Shown: positions 9,117 to 18,117 of the stretch, one piece after another
Position numbering within the stretch: position 1 is the stretch's first letter
Layout: each line of letters begins with the position of its first letter
From: Cribrihabitans marinus
Lineage (GTDB): Bacteria; Pseudomonadota; Alphaproteobacteria; Rhodobacterales; Rhodobacteraceae
Direction: 5' to 3'
Assembly (NCBI RefSeq): GCF_900109035.1
Contig: NZ_FNYD01000001.1
Location: 62,001 to 126,000, forward strand
DNA length: 64,000 nt
The notes under the pieces: model-generated
Seen by the model: only the letters and a program-made list of their open reading frames with translations
Told to the model about the DNA's origin: nothing
The model's database searches: none
Made by a program: the position numbers and the translations under genes

Positions 9117-9991
9117 TGCCAGTCCATCTGACCCGCAGAACGATGCTGGTGCTGGCCGGCGCAGGCGCGGTGTCGCTGGCGGCACCTCTGGCCGCGCAGG
9201 GCGATGCACTGCGACTTGCCTTCATCCCGCAGGAGAACCCCGAGAAGCTCTTGGGCGATATCGAGGCCATCACCGGCTGGCTGGCCAGTGAGATCGGCGT
9301 CCCAGTCGAGGGCTTCGTCACCATCGACCACGCGGCGGCGGTCGAGGCGCTGCGCAACGGTGACGCGGATATTTCCTTCATGGGGGCCCTGCCCTTCGTT
9401 CTGGCCGAGGCCGAGATCGGTGCCGTGCCGCTCCTGTCCGAGGTCTATCGCGATGCGCCGAGTTACACGGGCCGCATCTTCGTGCGGCGCGACAGTGGCA
9501 TCGATGCGCTCGCCGACCTGCAAGGGCGCGACATCGCATTCGCCGATCCGATCTCGGAATCGGGCTACCTCTATCCGCTCGCCGAATTCGTCGAGGCCGG
9601 GCTGATCGAGGGTCCCGGTGCGGCGGAGGCCTTCTTCGGCCGCGTCTTCTTCGCGGGCGGCTACCAGCAGGCCATGCAGGCGATGGCCGAAGGCCTGGTC
9701 GATGCCGCAGGCGCCAGCCAGTATGCCGATCTTCTTCTCACGCCGCAGCAGCAGGCGGAGGTGACGTGGATCGCGGAAAGCGCGCCGATACCGAGCCATC
9801 TTGTGATCGCACGACCGGGGCTCGACGCCGACCTGCAGGACCGGTTTGTCGACGCGATGCTGCGGCTCAACGAGCCGGAGCACCGCAACAAGCTGCGCTA
9901 TCTTTACGGTCCGGACGGCTATGTCAGGGCCGACTCCGCCGCCTATGACGGTGTGCGCGACATGGCGCGGCGATACAGGCTGTTGGAATGA
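9116..9991 (+). CDS. PhnD-like periplasmic substrate-binding protein
   Basis: 291 residues, sharing one base with the previous gene (TGATG). The N-terminus has a twin-arginine-like signal (LTRRTMLVLAG, cleavage near residue 28). The body is the phosphate/phosphite/phosphonate-binding type-2 fold: LRLAFIPQENPEKLL, then DADISFMGALPFVLA, and SGYLYPLAEFVEAG near the substrate cleft. The canonical PhnD sequence around the ligand is only loosely conserved, and no phosphonate-degradation gene is nearby. The MntR-like operator and peroxidase partner suggest a metal or metal complex as ligand, but the ligand cannot be read directly. Confidence 0.85.
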   Translation: MPVHLTRRTMLVLAGAGAVSLAAPLAAQGDALRLAFIPQENPEKLLGDIEAITGWLASEIGVPVEGFVTIDHAAAVEALRNGDADISFMGALPFVLAEAEIGAVPLLSEVYRDAPSYTGRIFVRRDSGIDALADLQGRDIAFADPISESGYLYPLAEFVEAGLIEGPGAAEAFFGRVFFAGGYQQAMQAMAEGLVDAAGASQYADLLLTPQQQAEVTWIAESAPIPSHLVIARPGLDADLQDRFVDAMLRLNEPEHRNKLRYLYGPDGYVRADSAAYDGVRDMARRYRLLE

Positions 9992-10770
9992 GCACTGCCG
10001 CCCGAATCGACGATCTGAGCTTTGCTCACCAGGGCGCGGACCTCCGAGCGCTGGAGCGGGTTTCGCTTGTGATTCCGACGGGTGAAAACATCGCCTTGCT
10101 GGGCCCGTCCGGGGCGGGCAAAACGACCCTGCTGGCGCTGCTCGACGGCAGGCTCCAGGGCTGGCGTGGGCGGGTATCGGTTCTGGGGGCGCCGCTCGAT
10201 CCCGATCATCCGCCGCCGCGCGCGATCCGACCGGAAACCGGTTTCGTGTTTCAGGAGTTCGCGTTGGTCGAACGCTCCACGGTTCTGCGCAACGTCCTCA
10301 ACGGTCGCCTGGGACGCATGTCGCCACTGCGGGCACTGCTGGGATCACCGACCAAGCATGATCTGGAGATTGCGCGAACGGCACTTGCCGATTGCGGCAT
10401 TGCCGATCTCGCGGACCGCAGGGTCGACAGTCTCAGCGGCGGGCAGCGGCAGCGCGTCGCCATCGCGCGGTGTCTGGCGCAGGAACCGCGTCTGATCCTC
10501 GCCGACGAGCCGGTCAGCAATCTCGACCCCACCCGCGCCGGCGAGATCCTGTCGCTGCTGACCGGAGCGGCACGTGCGCGCGGGGCGACGGCGCTGTTTT
10601 CGTCGCACCAACCCGACCTGGCGCGGCGTTTCGCGCAGCGCATCATCGGAATTCGTGGCGGGCGGATCGTCTTCGATGTGCCGACCTCCGAGTTGAGCGA
10701 GGACGCGACAGCGGAGCTCTATCGCGATGCGGAGCCAATGCCCGGTCTCGGCCTCAGGGCGGTGTCCTGA
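9988..10770 (+). CDS. PhnC-like ABC transporter ATPase
   Basis: 260 residues, with its ATG overlapping the previous TGA (ATGA). Walker A GPSGAGKTTLL at about residues 37-47, signature LSGGQRQRVAIARC at about 149-162, and Walker B LILADEPVSNLDP. The domain is complete and of normal length for PhnC/MetN-like importers. It would energise the permease at 10770 with the binding protein at 9116. Confidence 0.9.
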   Translation: MSTAARIDDLSFAHQGADLRALERVSLVIPTGENIALLGPSGAGKTTLLALLDGRLQGWRGRVSVLGAPLDPDHPPPRAIRPETGFVFQEFALVERSTVLRNVLNGRLGRMSPLRALLGSPTKHDLEIARTALADCGIADLADRRVDSLSGGQRQRVAIARCLAQEPRLILADEPVSNLDPTRAGEILSLLTGAARARGATALFSSHQPDLARRFAQRIIGIRGGRIVFDVPTSELSEDATAELYRDAEPMPGLGLRAVS

Positions 10771-11528
10771 TGCGGTTGCGCGGGTTCGGCGGCTTCGCGA
10801 CCAGCGCCCTGATCGCCGGTGCGATCCTGTGGTCCTTCGCAACGACCGAGGTCGAGTTGTCGCGTCTCATGTCGGCCGGCCCGCGGATCGCCGATTTCCT
10901 CGGCCGTATGTTCCCGCCGGACCCGTCGGTGATGGCCGAGATCAGGAAGGGCAGCGCGGAAACGCTGAGGATCGCGATTCTCGGCTCTCTCGGCGCGGTG
11001 ATCCTGTCCGTTCCCCTCGGCATTCTCGCCTCCGAGACGATGGTATCGCCTGCGGTGTTCCGGCCGATCCGAACGCTGCTGGCCTTCATCAGAGCAATTC
11101 CGCTGATCCTCGTGGCCATGCTCATGGTGGGCGCTGTCGGCCTCGGTCCGTTGCCCGGCATCATCGCGATCGCCTTTCATGCGACGGGGATGCTTGCCAA
11201 GTTCTATGCCGAGGCGATCGACGGCGTGTCCCGCGCGCCCATCGCCGCACTGGAAAGCGCGGGCGCCGGACCGCTGGTGCGGCTCAGGCACGCGATCTGG
11301 CCGCAGATGGCGCCGGTCGTCGCCCGGGACACGATCTTCCGGTTCGAGTTGAACCTGCGCGAGTCGCTGATCCTCGGGATTGTCGGCGCGGGCGGGATCG
11401 GGTTTTACATCCAGACCTACGTGCGATCCTTCCAGTATGACAAGGCCGCCAGCGTCACGATTGCCGTTGTCGTCATGGTCATCGCAATCGAAGCCATCAA
11501 CGTCGCGCTGCGCCGTCGATTTGCCTGA
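10770..11528 (+). CDS. PhnE-like ABC transporter permease
   Basis: 252 residues from ATG 10770 (TGATG with the ATPase gene). About six membrane segments and the ATPase-contact loop AIDGVSRAPIAALESAGAG are typical of the PhnE branch of binding-protein-dependent permeases. It is the last gene of the four-gene operon and ends 3 bp from the convergent L,D-transpeptidase. Only one permease gene is present, so a homodimer is expected. Confidence 0.9.
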   Translation: MRLRGFGGFATSALIAGAILWSFATTEVELSRLMSAGPRIADFLGRMFPPDPSVMAEIRKGSAETLRIAILGSLGAVILSVPLGILASETMVSPAVFRPIRTLLAFIRAIPLILVAMLMVGAVGLGPLPGIIAIAFHATGMLAKFYAEAIDGVSRAPIAALESAGAGPLVRLRHAIWPQMAPVVARDTIFRFELNLRESLILGIVGAGGIGFYIQTYVRSFQYDKAASVTIAVVVMVIAIEAINVALRRRFA

Positions 11529-11531
11529 TCC

Positions 11532-12041
11532 TCAGGCGTATATGTCGATGGGTGTCCCGTCCCTGACCATGGCGTAGATATCCTCGATCTGTCGGTCCGG
11601 GACAGAGATGCAGCCTGCGGTCCAGTCGCGCTTGTTCATCGGGTCGATCCCCTTGCGCGGTCCGCCATGGATGAAGATGTCGCCACCCGGCGATTTTCCT
11701 TGCGCCGCCGCGAAGGCGATGTCTGCCTCATTCGGATAGGAAATGCCGATGGAAAGGTGAAAGAGGCTGTTGGGGTTGCGCCGGTCAATTGTGTAGGAGC
11801 CTTCGGGTGTGCGGCCGTCCCCCTCGAATTGCTTGTGGCCTTCGGGCGCGAAGCCCAATCCGATGGGATAGGTCCGCAGAATATCTTCCGCCCCGTCCAG
11901 GACCAGCAGGCGCTGTGCCTTGTAGACGCGCAGCCGGGTCACTTCGGGTCCGTTATACGACCGGAACTTGCTGGCACAGGCGGAAAGGAAGGCGGCCAAT
12001 CCGCCCAACAGAAAGACCCGTCGTGGAAATCTGGTATTCAT
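11532..12041 (-). CDS. L,D-transpeptidase (YkuD) lipoprotein
   Basis: 169 residues. The signal peptide has a lipobox ending LSAC at 19-22, so the protein is probably membrane-anchored in the periplasm. The YkuD catalytic region contains H-G-G at 125-127 and T-A-G-C-I-S at 141-146, with C144 the nucleophile. The family forms 3-3 peptidoglycan cross-links or attaches proteins to the wall. It is one of three YkuD genes in the window; unlike the other two, no CueR-like site lies upstream. It lies just downstream of the Zn/Cd ATPase gene on the same strand. Confidence 0.85.
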   Translation of the reverse strand: MNTRFPRRVFLLGGLAAFLSACASKFRSYNGPEVTRLRVYKAQRLLVLDGAEDILRTYPIGLGFAPEGHKQFEGDGRTPEGSYTIDRRNPNSLFHLSIGISYPNEADIAFAAAQGKSPGGDIFIHGGPRKGIDPMNKRDWTAGCISVPDRQIEDIYAMVRDGTPIDIYA

Positions 12042-12102
12042 CGCTGCTCGAAGCCCCTTTTGCGAGGTCTGGTTAAGACGTTACTCGACCGTGCGCGCCG
12101 AA

Positions 12103-14451
12103 TCAATGACCATGCGCCAGTGCTCCCTTCGCCATCTGCTCGCCCACCGGTTCACCACCCGAAGGCCCGGCCTTGACACGGTGGCCGTTCAGCAGCCGAA
12201 GCGCATTGGCGACCACCAGAAGGGACACGCCCACATCCGCGGCGATGGCACCCCACATCGAGGCCATGCCGAACGCGGTCAGCCCGACGAACAGCGCCTT
12301 GGTCGCCAGCGATATGCCGATATTCTGGTGGATGATCGTCATGGCCCGGCGCGAATGGCCGATGAGCCAGGGCACCTTGCCGATATCGTCCGTCATCAGC
12401 GCGATATCGGCCGTCTCGATGGCCGCGTCCGATCCGACAGCCCCCATTGCGATGGCATAATGCGCCCGCGCCATGGCCGGCGCATCGTTCACGCCGTCGC
12501 CGATCATCGCCACCATGTCGTGGCTTTCGACCAGTTCCTCGATGGCCGTCACCTTGTCCTCGGGCAGAAGTCCCGCCCGCACCTCGTCGATACCGACCTC
12601 GGCCGCCACTGCGCGCGCGGTGCGCTCGTTGTCGCCCGTCAGCATGACGATGGTCTTCACACCCTGCGCGTGCAGCCGCGCAACGACCCCCTTGGCATCG
12701 GGTCGGATGCGGTCGCGAAGCTCCAGTACGCCGGTCACGCCGGTCTCGTCCCCCACGGCCACGAGAGTGCTCCCCGCCCCTTCGATCCGGTCCCGCAGAT
12801 CCGCCGGGATGGCATTGCCGAACCCCTTCTCTTCGGCGAACCGGTCCGAACCGAGCCAGATTGAGCGCCCGTCGGCGCGTCCTTCCAGACCGCGCCCGGG
12901 CACGGTGCGGGTGCCTTCGGCGGCGGATACGGCGATGCCGTCCGTTTCGGCACGCGCCAGGATGGCCCGCGCCAGCGGGTGCGAGGACCGCGCTTCCAGA
13001 CTTGCCGCCAGTGTCATGAGATTGCGTTCGGAGGCACGGCCAAGCGGGTGAACTGCCGCCACCTCCGGCTCGCCCATGGTGATCGTTCCGGTCTTGTCCA
13101 TCGCCAGCGCCGTGGTCCGCCCCGGCGCCTCGACATAGGCGCCGCCCTTGATGAGCACCCCCGCCCGTGCCGACGCGGTCAGCGCCGCCACGATGGAAAC
13201 CGGCGTAGAAATGACCAGCGCGCAAGGACATGCGATGACCAGAAGGACCAGAGCATTGTAGACCCAGTAGTCCCAGGCGCCGCCCAGCAGCAGCGGCGGC
13301 ACCAGCGCGATGGCAATCGCCAGCGCCATCACGATGGGCGTGTAGATGCGCGCGAACTTGGCGACCCATTGCTCGACCGGCGCGCGGCGGGCATGGGCAT
13401 CGCCGACCATACGGATGATCTTGGCCAGCACTGTGTCCGAGGCGGGTTTGGTCGCGCGGATCGTCAATGTGCCTTCGCCATTGATCGTACCGGCATAGAC
13501 TTCATCGCCCGGCTCCTTGGGCACCAGAGCGCTTTCGCCGGTGATCGGGGCCTGATCGACCGCCCCAGCGCCCTCCACGACCTCGCCGTCGAGGGGAATA
13601 CGGTCGCCGCCGCGCACGATGAAGCGGTCGTCCACGGCAACCTCTGCCGCCGGAACGTCCGCCTCTGTGCCATCCGGCCGGATCAGTCGCGCCGTGGCCG
13701 GTGCAAGATCGAGAAGCGCCGAAACGGCATTGCGCGCGCGCCCGACGCTCCAGCTTTCGAGGTAAAGGGAGAGAGAGAAGAAAAACGCGACCGTGGCGGC
13801 CTCGAAGAACTCGCCGAGTCCGATGGCGCCGGCCACGGCGACCACCATCAAAAAGTTCATGTCAGGAGAAAACCGCCGAGCAGAAGACCAGGCCTTGGGC
13901 GCGACAAGCCAGACGCCGAAGAGGATCGCGACGGCGAAGAGCCCCGCTTCCGCCATGGGCATCGGCACTTCGCCATGCCCCACGAAAAGCCCGAGCGCGC
14001 CGCCCATGCCGGTCTCGACGATGTGATAGAGAAACCCTGCCGCCCAGAATCCACCGCTCAACGCTGTAAAGCCCCTTTGACGTGCCAGATGTGCCGCCTG
14101 GTCCTCTGCTGCGTTGTCGGCATCCCATGGCTTCGCGCTCATGCCGGTGGTTGCGACCAACTGCGTGACGTCTTCGTCCGGTATCTTCTTGGCGCTGTCG
14201 AGGATGGTCATTCGTCCGTTGATGACGTCGAACGCCAGGTGTTCGGTTCCGCCCACTTTCGGCCCGACGACCCGGTTCAGGATCGCCACCTCCTCGGCAC
14301 AGTCGAGTCCGGAGACCTGAAAGCTCCTTCCGCCGGACGGCGCCGTGGACGCGACGTGTTTGCTGGCATCGCAACAGGATTTGCCTGTTGCGTGAGATTG
14401 CTCTTGATGACTCGGATGGCCGTGATCGTGGGGGTGGTCGTCGGAAGACAT
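12103..14451 (-). CDS. P1B-type Zn/Cd/Pb-exporting ATPase
   Basis: 782 residues. The N-terminus is His-rich (HPHDHGHPSHQEQSH, residues 5-19) with CC at 25-26, then a degenerate HMA-like domain with GLDCAEE instead of CxxC. The core has TGES, the membrane CPC motif, phosphorylation site DKTGT, an HP pair and GDGVNDAPA, all intact. His-rich tails and CPC without CxxC repeats favour Zn(II)/Cd(II)/Pb(II) over Cu(I). Transcription probably starts from the MerR-type promoter at 14484-14514. The likely activator is the Zn/Cd-type MerR at 5755. The ATPase moves metal from cytoplasm to periplasm. Confidence 0.93.
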   Translation of the reverse strand: MSSDDHPHDHGHPSHQEQSHATGKSCCDASKHVASTAPSGGRSFQVSGLDCAEEVAILNRVVGPKVGGTEHLAFDVINGRMTILDSAKKIPDEDVTQLVATTGMSAKPWDADNAAEDQAAHLARQRGFTALSGGFWAAGFLYHIVETGMGGALGLFVGHGEVPMPMAEAGLFAVAILFGVWLVAPKAWSSARRFSPDMNFLMVVAVAGAIGLGEFFEAATVAFFFSLSLYLESWSVGRARNAVSALLDLAPATARLIRPDGTEADVPAAEVAVDDRFIVRGGDRIPLDGEVVEGAGAVDQAPITGESALVPKEPGDEVYAGTINGEGTLTIRATKPASDTVLAKIIRMVGDAHARRAPVEQWVAKFARIYTPIVMALAIAIALVPPLLLGGAWDYWVYNALVLLVIACPCALVISTPVSIVAALTASARAGVLIKGGAYVEAPGRTTALAMDKTGTITMGEPEVAAVHPLGRASERNLMTLAASLEARSSHPLARAILARAETDGIAVSAAEGTRTVPGRGLEGRADGRSIWLGSDRFAEEKGFGNAIPADLRDRIEGAGSTLVAVGDETGVTGVLELRDRIRPDAKGVVARLHAQGVKTIVMLTGDNERTARAVAAEVGIDEVRAGLLPEDKVTAIEELVESHDMVAMIGDGVNDAPAMARAHYAIAMGAVGSDAAIETADIALMTDDIGKVPWLIGHSRRAMTIIHQNIGISLATKALFVGLTAFGMASMWGAIAADVGVSLLVVANALRLLNGHRVKAGPSGGEPVGEQMAKGALAHGH

Positions 14452-14483
14452 CGATTGACCTCGGGATTCATTGATTCCACATT

Positions 14484-14514
14484 GACATAGCCTCTACAGT
14501 AACTAGAGCTTCAA
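14484..14514 (-). promoter_or_regulatory. MerR-regulated promoter of the Zn/Cd ATPase
   Basis: Read on the minus strand, TTGAAG (-35) and TATGTC (-10) are separated by exactly 19 bp, the overlong spacer of MerR-activated promoters. The spacer carries the dyad CTCTA-N7-TAGAG (14492-14508), as in ZntR/CadR/PbrR sites. Confidence 0.8.
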
Positions 14515-14642
14515 GGGCCCAAATGGATTTTCGTCCAGCAAGTAAAGTGCCATGCGGTGACTTGAATTTCGCCGCCCCCTTTAAACGACGCGGCTGAAGG
14601 AACCCATGCCGGGACGGCGCGATCAGAATGAGTGAGGTAGAC

Positions 14643-14915
14643 ATGCAGAAACGAAACGTGCCGATCATCGCGGCAGTACTGGTGCTTGCTGGCTGCGCGG
14701 GGTCAACGCTGGACGGCGGCGGCGCTCGGACCAAGGTGGGAAATGTTCCCGAGGCCGTCACCGCCCTTGCCGCACCTGGCCAGGATCTCACCACGGCCCG
14801 GCTTGTTGAGGAGGACGGCTGCTATTGGTATCAGCACAGCGGCCCGGTGGAAAACACCTTGGTTCCGCTGCGCTCGGCAGGCGGCAACCCCATCTGCATC
14901 GCGCGCCAGTCCTGA
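14643..14915 (+). CDS. Small putative lipoprotein of unknown function
   Basis: 90 residues from ATG 14643, preceded by GAGG. The signal peptide ends in the lipobox LAGC (residues 15-18). The mature part is about 73 residues with two further Cys (in DGCYWY and NPICIA) that could form a disulfide. It resembles no family I recognise. It is convergent with the L,D-transpeptidase at 14963, a hairpin lying between them. Confidence 0.6.
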   Translation: MQKRNVPIIAAVLVLAGCAGSTLDGGGARTKVGNVPEAVTALAAPGQDLTTARLVEEDGCYWYQHSGPVENTLVPLRSAGGNPICIARQS

Positions 14916-14936
14916 TCCGCCCATGGATGCGTCGGG

Positions 14937-14962
14937 CCGGCGCGAGGCACGTGACGCGCCGG
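14937..14962. terminator. Hairpin between convergent genes
   Basis: CCGGCGCG / CGCGCCGG with a 10-base loop, directly after both stop codons; probably a bidirectional terminator. No clear U-tract. Confidence 0.5.
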
Positions 14963-15628
14963 TCAGCTTCTCGGGGTCACGCTGTCCTCGGCGGAGTACA
15001 GGAAAGCCGTCGACCCGATCTGGACGTTGGGATAAAGATCGTTGATGTGCGCCATGACCATTCGGACGCAGCCGGAACTCGCTCGGCCGCCGATGCTTCT
15101 CGGTTGAGGCGTGCCGTGAATGCGTAGATAAGTGTCGCGGTTCCCGACAAAGAGATAGAGGGCGCGCGATCCGAGCGCGTTCGCAGGTCCGGGTTCCACA
15201 CCGTCGGCGGAATCGGCGTAGAGTTCGGGATCGCGTTTGATCATGTTCTGCGTCGGTTTCCAATGCGGCCATTCGACTTTGCGCTTGATCGTATACGTGC
15301 CCGGTTCGTACAGTTTGCCGCGGGCGATCGCCACGCCATAGCGCATTGCCGTGCCGCCCTCTTCGATGTGGTAGAGATAGCGCGCAATGGCATCGACATG
15401 GATGTCACCGGGGACAAGCCCGTCCTTCGCGGCGACCCGCTGTGGCAGGAAGCGAGAGTGCAGGCCCCAAGGGTTGGTCGTGGCCGGGTCGTAGCCAGGC
15501 GGTGTGACCTGTGCGTCCCAAGCGGCCTTTTGCGCGTCGGTGGGCCATGTGTCCGCAAGGAGCGGGCTGGATATCGACGCCGAAAACAGCGCGGTGGTCG
15601 TTTGGATGAAATGGCGTCTTGTCAGCAT
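14963..15628 (-). CDS. L,D-transpeptidase (YkuD) behind a CueR-like promoter
   Basis: 221 residues from ATG 15628 (AAGGGA upstream); a longer frame to 15754 would cover the promoter. The N-terminus MLTRRHFIQTTTALFSASIS is a Tat-like signal. The YkuD catalytic part has H-G-T at 171-173 and S-S-G-C-V-R-M at 184-190, with C187 the nucleophile, and the conserved GSRALYLF stretch. The promoter at 15750-15780 has the CueR geometry, so copper induction is inferred. L,D-transpeptidases use a catalytic thiol that copper can inactivate, so raised expression under copper would make sense. It is similar in layout to the enzyme at 52331. Confidence 0.88.
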   Translation of the reverse strand: MLTRRHFIQTTTALFSASISSPLLADTWPTDAQKAAWDAQVTPPGYDPATTNPWGLHSRFLPQRVAAKDGLVPGDIHVDAIARYLYHIEEGGTAMRYGVAIARGKLYEPGTYTIKRKVEWPHWKPTQNMIKRDPELYADSADGVEPGPANALGSRALYLFVGNRDTYLRIHGTPQPRSIGGRASSGCVRMVMAHINDLYPNVQIGSTAFLYSAEDSVTPRS

Positions 15629-15749
15629 CTTTTCTGATCCCTTCACAAATTTCACAGCGGCCCGAACCCTGCCCTGAACGCATTGACGTTCGTCCAGGAA
15701 AGCTTGCGGACAGAACTTGTACGTGCCCAGGTGCCGCTCCTTGTCGGTC

Positions 15750-15780
15750 GTCATAACCCCTACAGCTGCTGGAGGCTCAA
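15750..15780 (-). promoter_or_regulatory. CueR-like promoter of the L,D-transpeptidase gene
   Basis: On the minus strand TTGAGC (-35), 19-bp spacer, TATGAC (-10). The spacer begins CTCCAGCAGCTG, close to the CTTCCAGnnnCTGGAA core of the other copper sites, but its right arm is degenerate. Confidence 0.65.
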
Positions 15781-15836
15781 GAAAAATCTTTGTTACCAGG
15801 ATCTGTCACTGGCGTTTGGAGGCATTCACGACACGT

Positions 15837-17162
15837 TCAATGCTCATGAGCGGCCTGCGGCGCGAGCCATCGGGACAAGTACAACCGCTCGAGGATAAAG
15901 ACCGCCACAATTCCGGAAACTGCGTAGAGCACGATGGCCGGGTCGCTCTGGAGCTTCATCGCCGTGAAAGCCACCAGCACCACCGCGTCGAGCGTCAGGG
16001 CGGTCAGCAGCACGAGGCCGGACGCTCCGATTTCTTCACGCCGGTAGCGGAAGACGCCCCAGTGCACCACCATATCCATGACGAGATAGAAGAAGGCGCC
16101 GAGCGAGGCGATCCGGCCCAGATCGAAGAACACCGCGAGCGTCGAAGCGATGACAACGGTATAGACCAGGGTGTGCCGCTGGATCGGTCCGGACATTCCG
16201 AAATGGCTGTGCGGGATCATCTTCATGTCGGTCAGCATCGCCAGCATCCGCGACACCGCGAACACGCTGGCCAGCACACCGGACGCGGTGGCGACCGCTG
16301 CAAGTATGACGGTCAGAAGGAAGCCTGTCTGACCCAGTGCGGGCTCTGCCGCCTCGGCCAGCGAATAGTCGCGCGCCGCGACGATCTCGTCGATCGTCAG
16401 ACTCGATCCGACGCCGAAGGCCACCAGCAGATAGACGGCCACGCAAATCCCGATCGAAAGCATTATCGCCCGACCCACGTTGCGGTTCGGCTCGGTAATC
16501 TCGGACCCGCTGTTGGTGATCGTGGTGAAGCCCTTGAAGGCCAGGATCGCGAAGGCCATCGAGGCGATGAACCCGGTCACACCATAGGCTTGCGCCGGGT
16601 CGGATGCGGCCGCGAACCGAAAGCCGCTGGACCAGATCGCGGCAATGCCGAACAGCCCGATGCCGCCGATCTTGATCGCCGCCATGACCAGCGAAAACAG
16701 CCCGACCGACCGATTGCCCGCGATGTTCACGACGTAGGCGAATACGATGACACCCACGGCGAGGATTGGCACCAGTGGCCCACCATCGATATCGAAGGGG
16801 CGCAGGACGTAGGTCGCGAAAGTCCGGGCGACGAGACTCTCAGCGATCACCATGCTGAGTGCCATCAACAGCGCGGCCCCGGCCGCAACAGCCCCGGGAC
16901 CATAGCATTTCTGCAGGATCATCGCGATTCCGCCGGAGGAGGGCCACTTGTTCGACATCCGGATGTAGCTGTAGGCGCTGAAACCGGTGACGATTGCGCC
17001 CGCGATGAAGGCCAGCGGGAAAAGTGGTCCGGCCAGCTGTGCGATCTGCCCGGTCAGCGCGAATATGCCGGCCCCGATCATCACGCCGGTTCCCATTGCG
17101 ACAGCCCCTCCAAGGGTAATCGAGCCTTCGCGGTAGGTGTCGCTTCTATTTTCGTTGTCCAT
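15837..17162 (-). CDS. APC-superfamily amino-acid/polyamine permease
   Basis: 441 residues with about 12 hydrophobic segments spread over the whole length. The N-terminal GGAVAMGTGVMIGAGIFALT segment is the substrate-binding GxG region of APC permeases, and the FKGFTTITNSGSEITEPNRN loop is typical. The substrate is not deducible. It is a single gene flanked by the L,D-transpeptidase and the ferric-reductase-like protein; no metal-type promoter is seen upstream. Confidence 0.88.
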   Translation of the reverse strand: MDNENRSDTYREGSITLGGAVAMGTGVMIGAGIFALTGQIAQLAGPLFPLAFIAGAIVTGFSAYSYIRMSNKWPSSGGIAMILQKCYGPGAVAAGAALLMALSMVIAESLVARTFATYVLRPFDIDGGPLVPILAVGVIVFAYVVNIAGNRSVGLFSLVMAAIKIGGIGLFGIAAIWSSGFRFAAASDPAQAYGVTGFIASMAFAILAFKGFTTITNSGSEITEPNRNVGRAIMLSIGICVAVYLLVAFGVGSSLTIDEIVAARDYSLAEAAEPALGQTGFLLTVILAAVATASGVLASVFAVSRMLAMLTDMKMIPHSHFGMSGPIQRHTLVYTVVIASTLAVFFDLGRIASLGAFFYLVMDMVVHWGVFRYRREEIGASGLVLLTALTLDAVVLVAFTAMKLQSDPAIVLYAVSGIVAVFILERLYLSRWLAPQAAHEH

Positions 17163-17285
17163 TAGACCTGCTTTGCCAATCGGCTTGTTTGTTGTGGGGC
17201 CGCTGATGCTGGCAGGCGCGCCGGATGTCCGCGCCGCGGCCCTGCCCCGAAATCATGTTTCGGCTGCCCGCCGGTTTCGTCGATC

Positions 17286-17975
17286 TCACGTCGCGGCCCG
17301 CCTGTGCCGCTGGGCGCGCCATGTCTTTATCGTTGCCGCCAGCTGCAACGCCAGTATGGCGCCGACAAGGGCCATGAAGGGCCATTGCGCCCAATTCGGC
17401 TCGGGGGTCCGGCGATGAAAGTCGAGAAAGTGAATGAAAAGGAAGTAGGCCGTGTGCAACACAGTCAGCCACCACAAGACGTAGGTGCCCTGCTGGATGT
17501 ATTTCCAGACCGATGCACCAAGGCGATTCTGGCTGAAATCGTTCGATGTGGCCGCAAGCACGATGCCGTAAAGAAGCGCCGCGATTCCGAGGATGTTGCC
17601 AAGTGCAAACCCGTGCTGCACCATCACGTAGCGTTGCAGTGTCGGGTGATACTCAAAGCCGAACAAACGGGCGAAATCCAGTTCGACCCAGCCGAACAGG
17701 ATGATGATCGTGTGCACGATCGCCGCAAGAACGGCATAGATGCCAAGTTCCCGACGGTAGGGCAGAAGTTTCCGGATGAGTCGAGCCGTGGAAAGTCGCG
17801 CAAGCGGACCCAGCGACATGGCCATGGCGATCAGCAGTAGCGAAAGATCTCCCAGGGCACGGTTGTAGCGATGCATTTCCGACCACTCGGCCCGAGAGTC
17901 CAGCAAAAGATATCCGGCCAAACCGGATAACCCGAGGACGAGTCCATGTCTGAAGAGCGTGGGTTTCCTGTTCAT
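17286..17975 (-). CDS. Ferric-reductase-like haem-binding membrane protein
   Basis: 229 residues starting at ATG 17975, with GGAG 12 nt upstream; an ATG at 17987 abuts that site and is less likely. About six membrane segments with His residues in the inner helices (AAIVHTIIILFG, VMVQHGFALGN, TVLHTAYFLFIHFLDFH) match the ferric-reductase-like domain that binds b haems. It lacks the cytosolic FAD/NAD domain, so it resembles MsrQ or a free-standing cytochrome b subunit. It lies downstream of the UbiB-fusion gene and may belong to that redox group. Confidence 0.7.
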   Translation of the reverse strand: MNRKPTLFRHGLVLGLSGLAGYLLLDSRAEWSEMHRYNRALGDLSLLLIAMAMSLGPLARLSTARLIRKLLPYRRELGIYAVLAAIVHTIIILFGWVELDFARLFGFEYHPTLQRYVMVQHGFALGNILGIAALLYGIVLAATSNDFSQNRLGASVWKYIQQGTYVLWWLTVLHTAYFLFIHFLDFHRRTPEPNWAQWPFMALVGAILALQLAATIKTWRAQRHRRAAT

Positions 17976-18117
17976 GGTGTCGGACATCTCCAGATTGAAG
18001 GAAAACCGGTGTTTCGGTGTTTCGAGTTGGGTGTGAAAAGCCACATTGTCGAATGGTTTCCTTGGTCGCCTGATGAAGTTGGCATGCTCCTGCGAAATCA
18101 ATGCTCCAAGGCCGGGA

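Noticed and set aside
9116-11528. Annotation of the ABC importer as a true phosphonate transporter
   Set aside because: No phn lyase, phosphonatase or Pho-box was seen, while an MntR-like palindrome controls the operon. PhnDCE is kept only as a family label.
15717-17165. A 482-codon plus-strand frame opposite the APC permease
   Set aside because: It is the complement of a well-supported membrane protein; its composition (His, Arg, Asp, Gln-rich) is that of a shadow frame.
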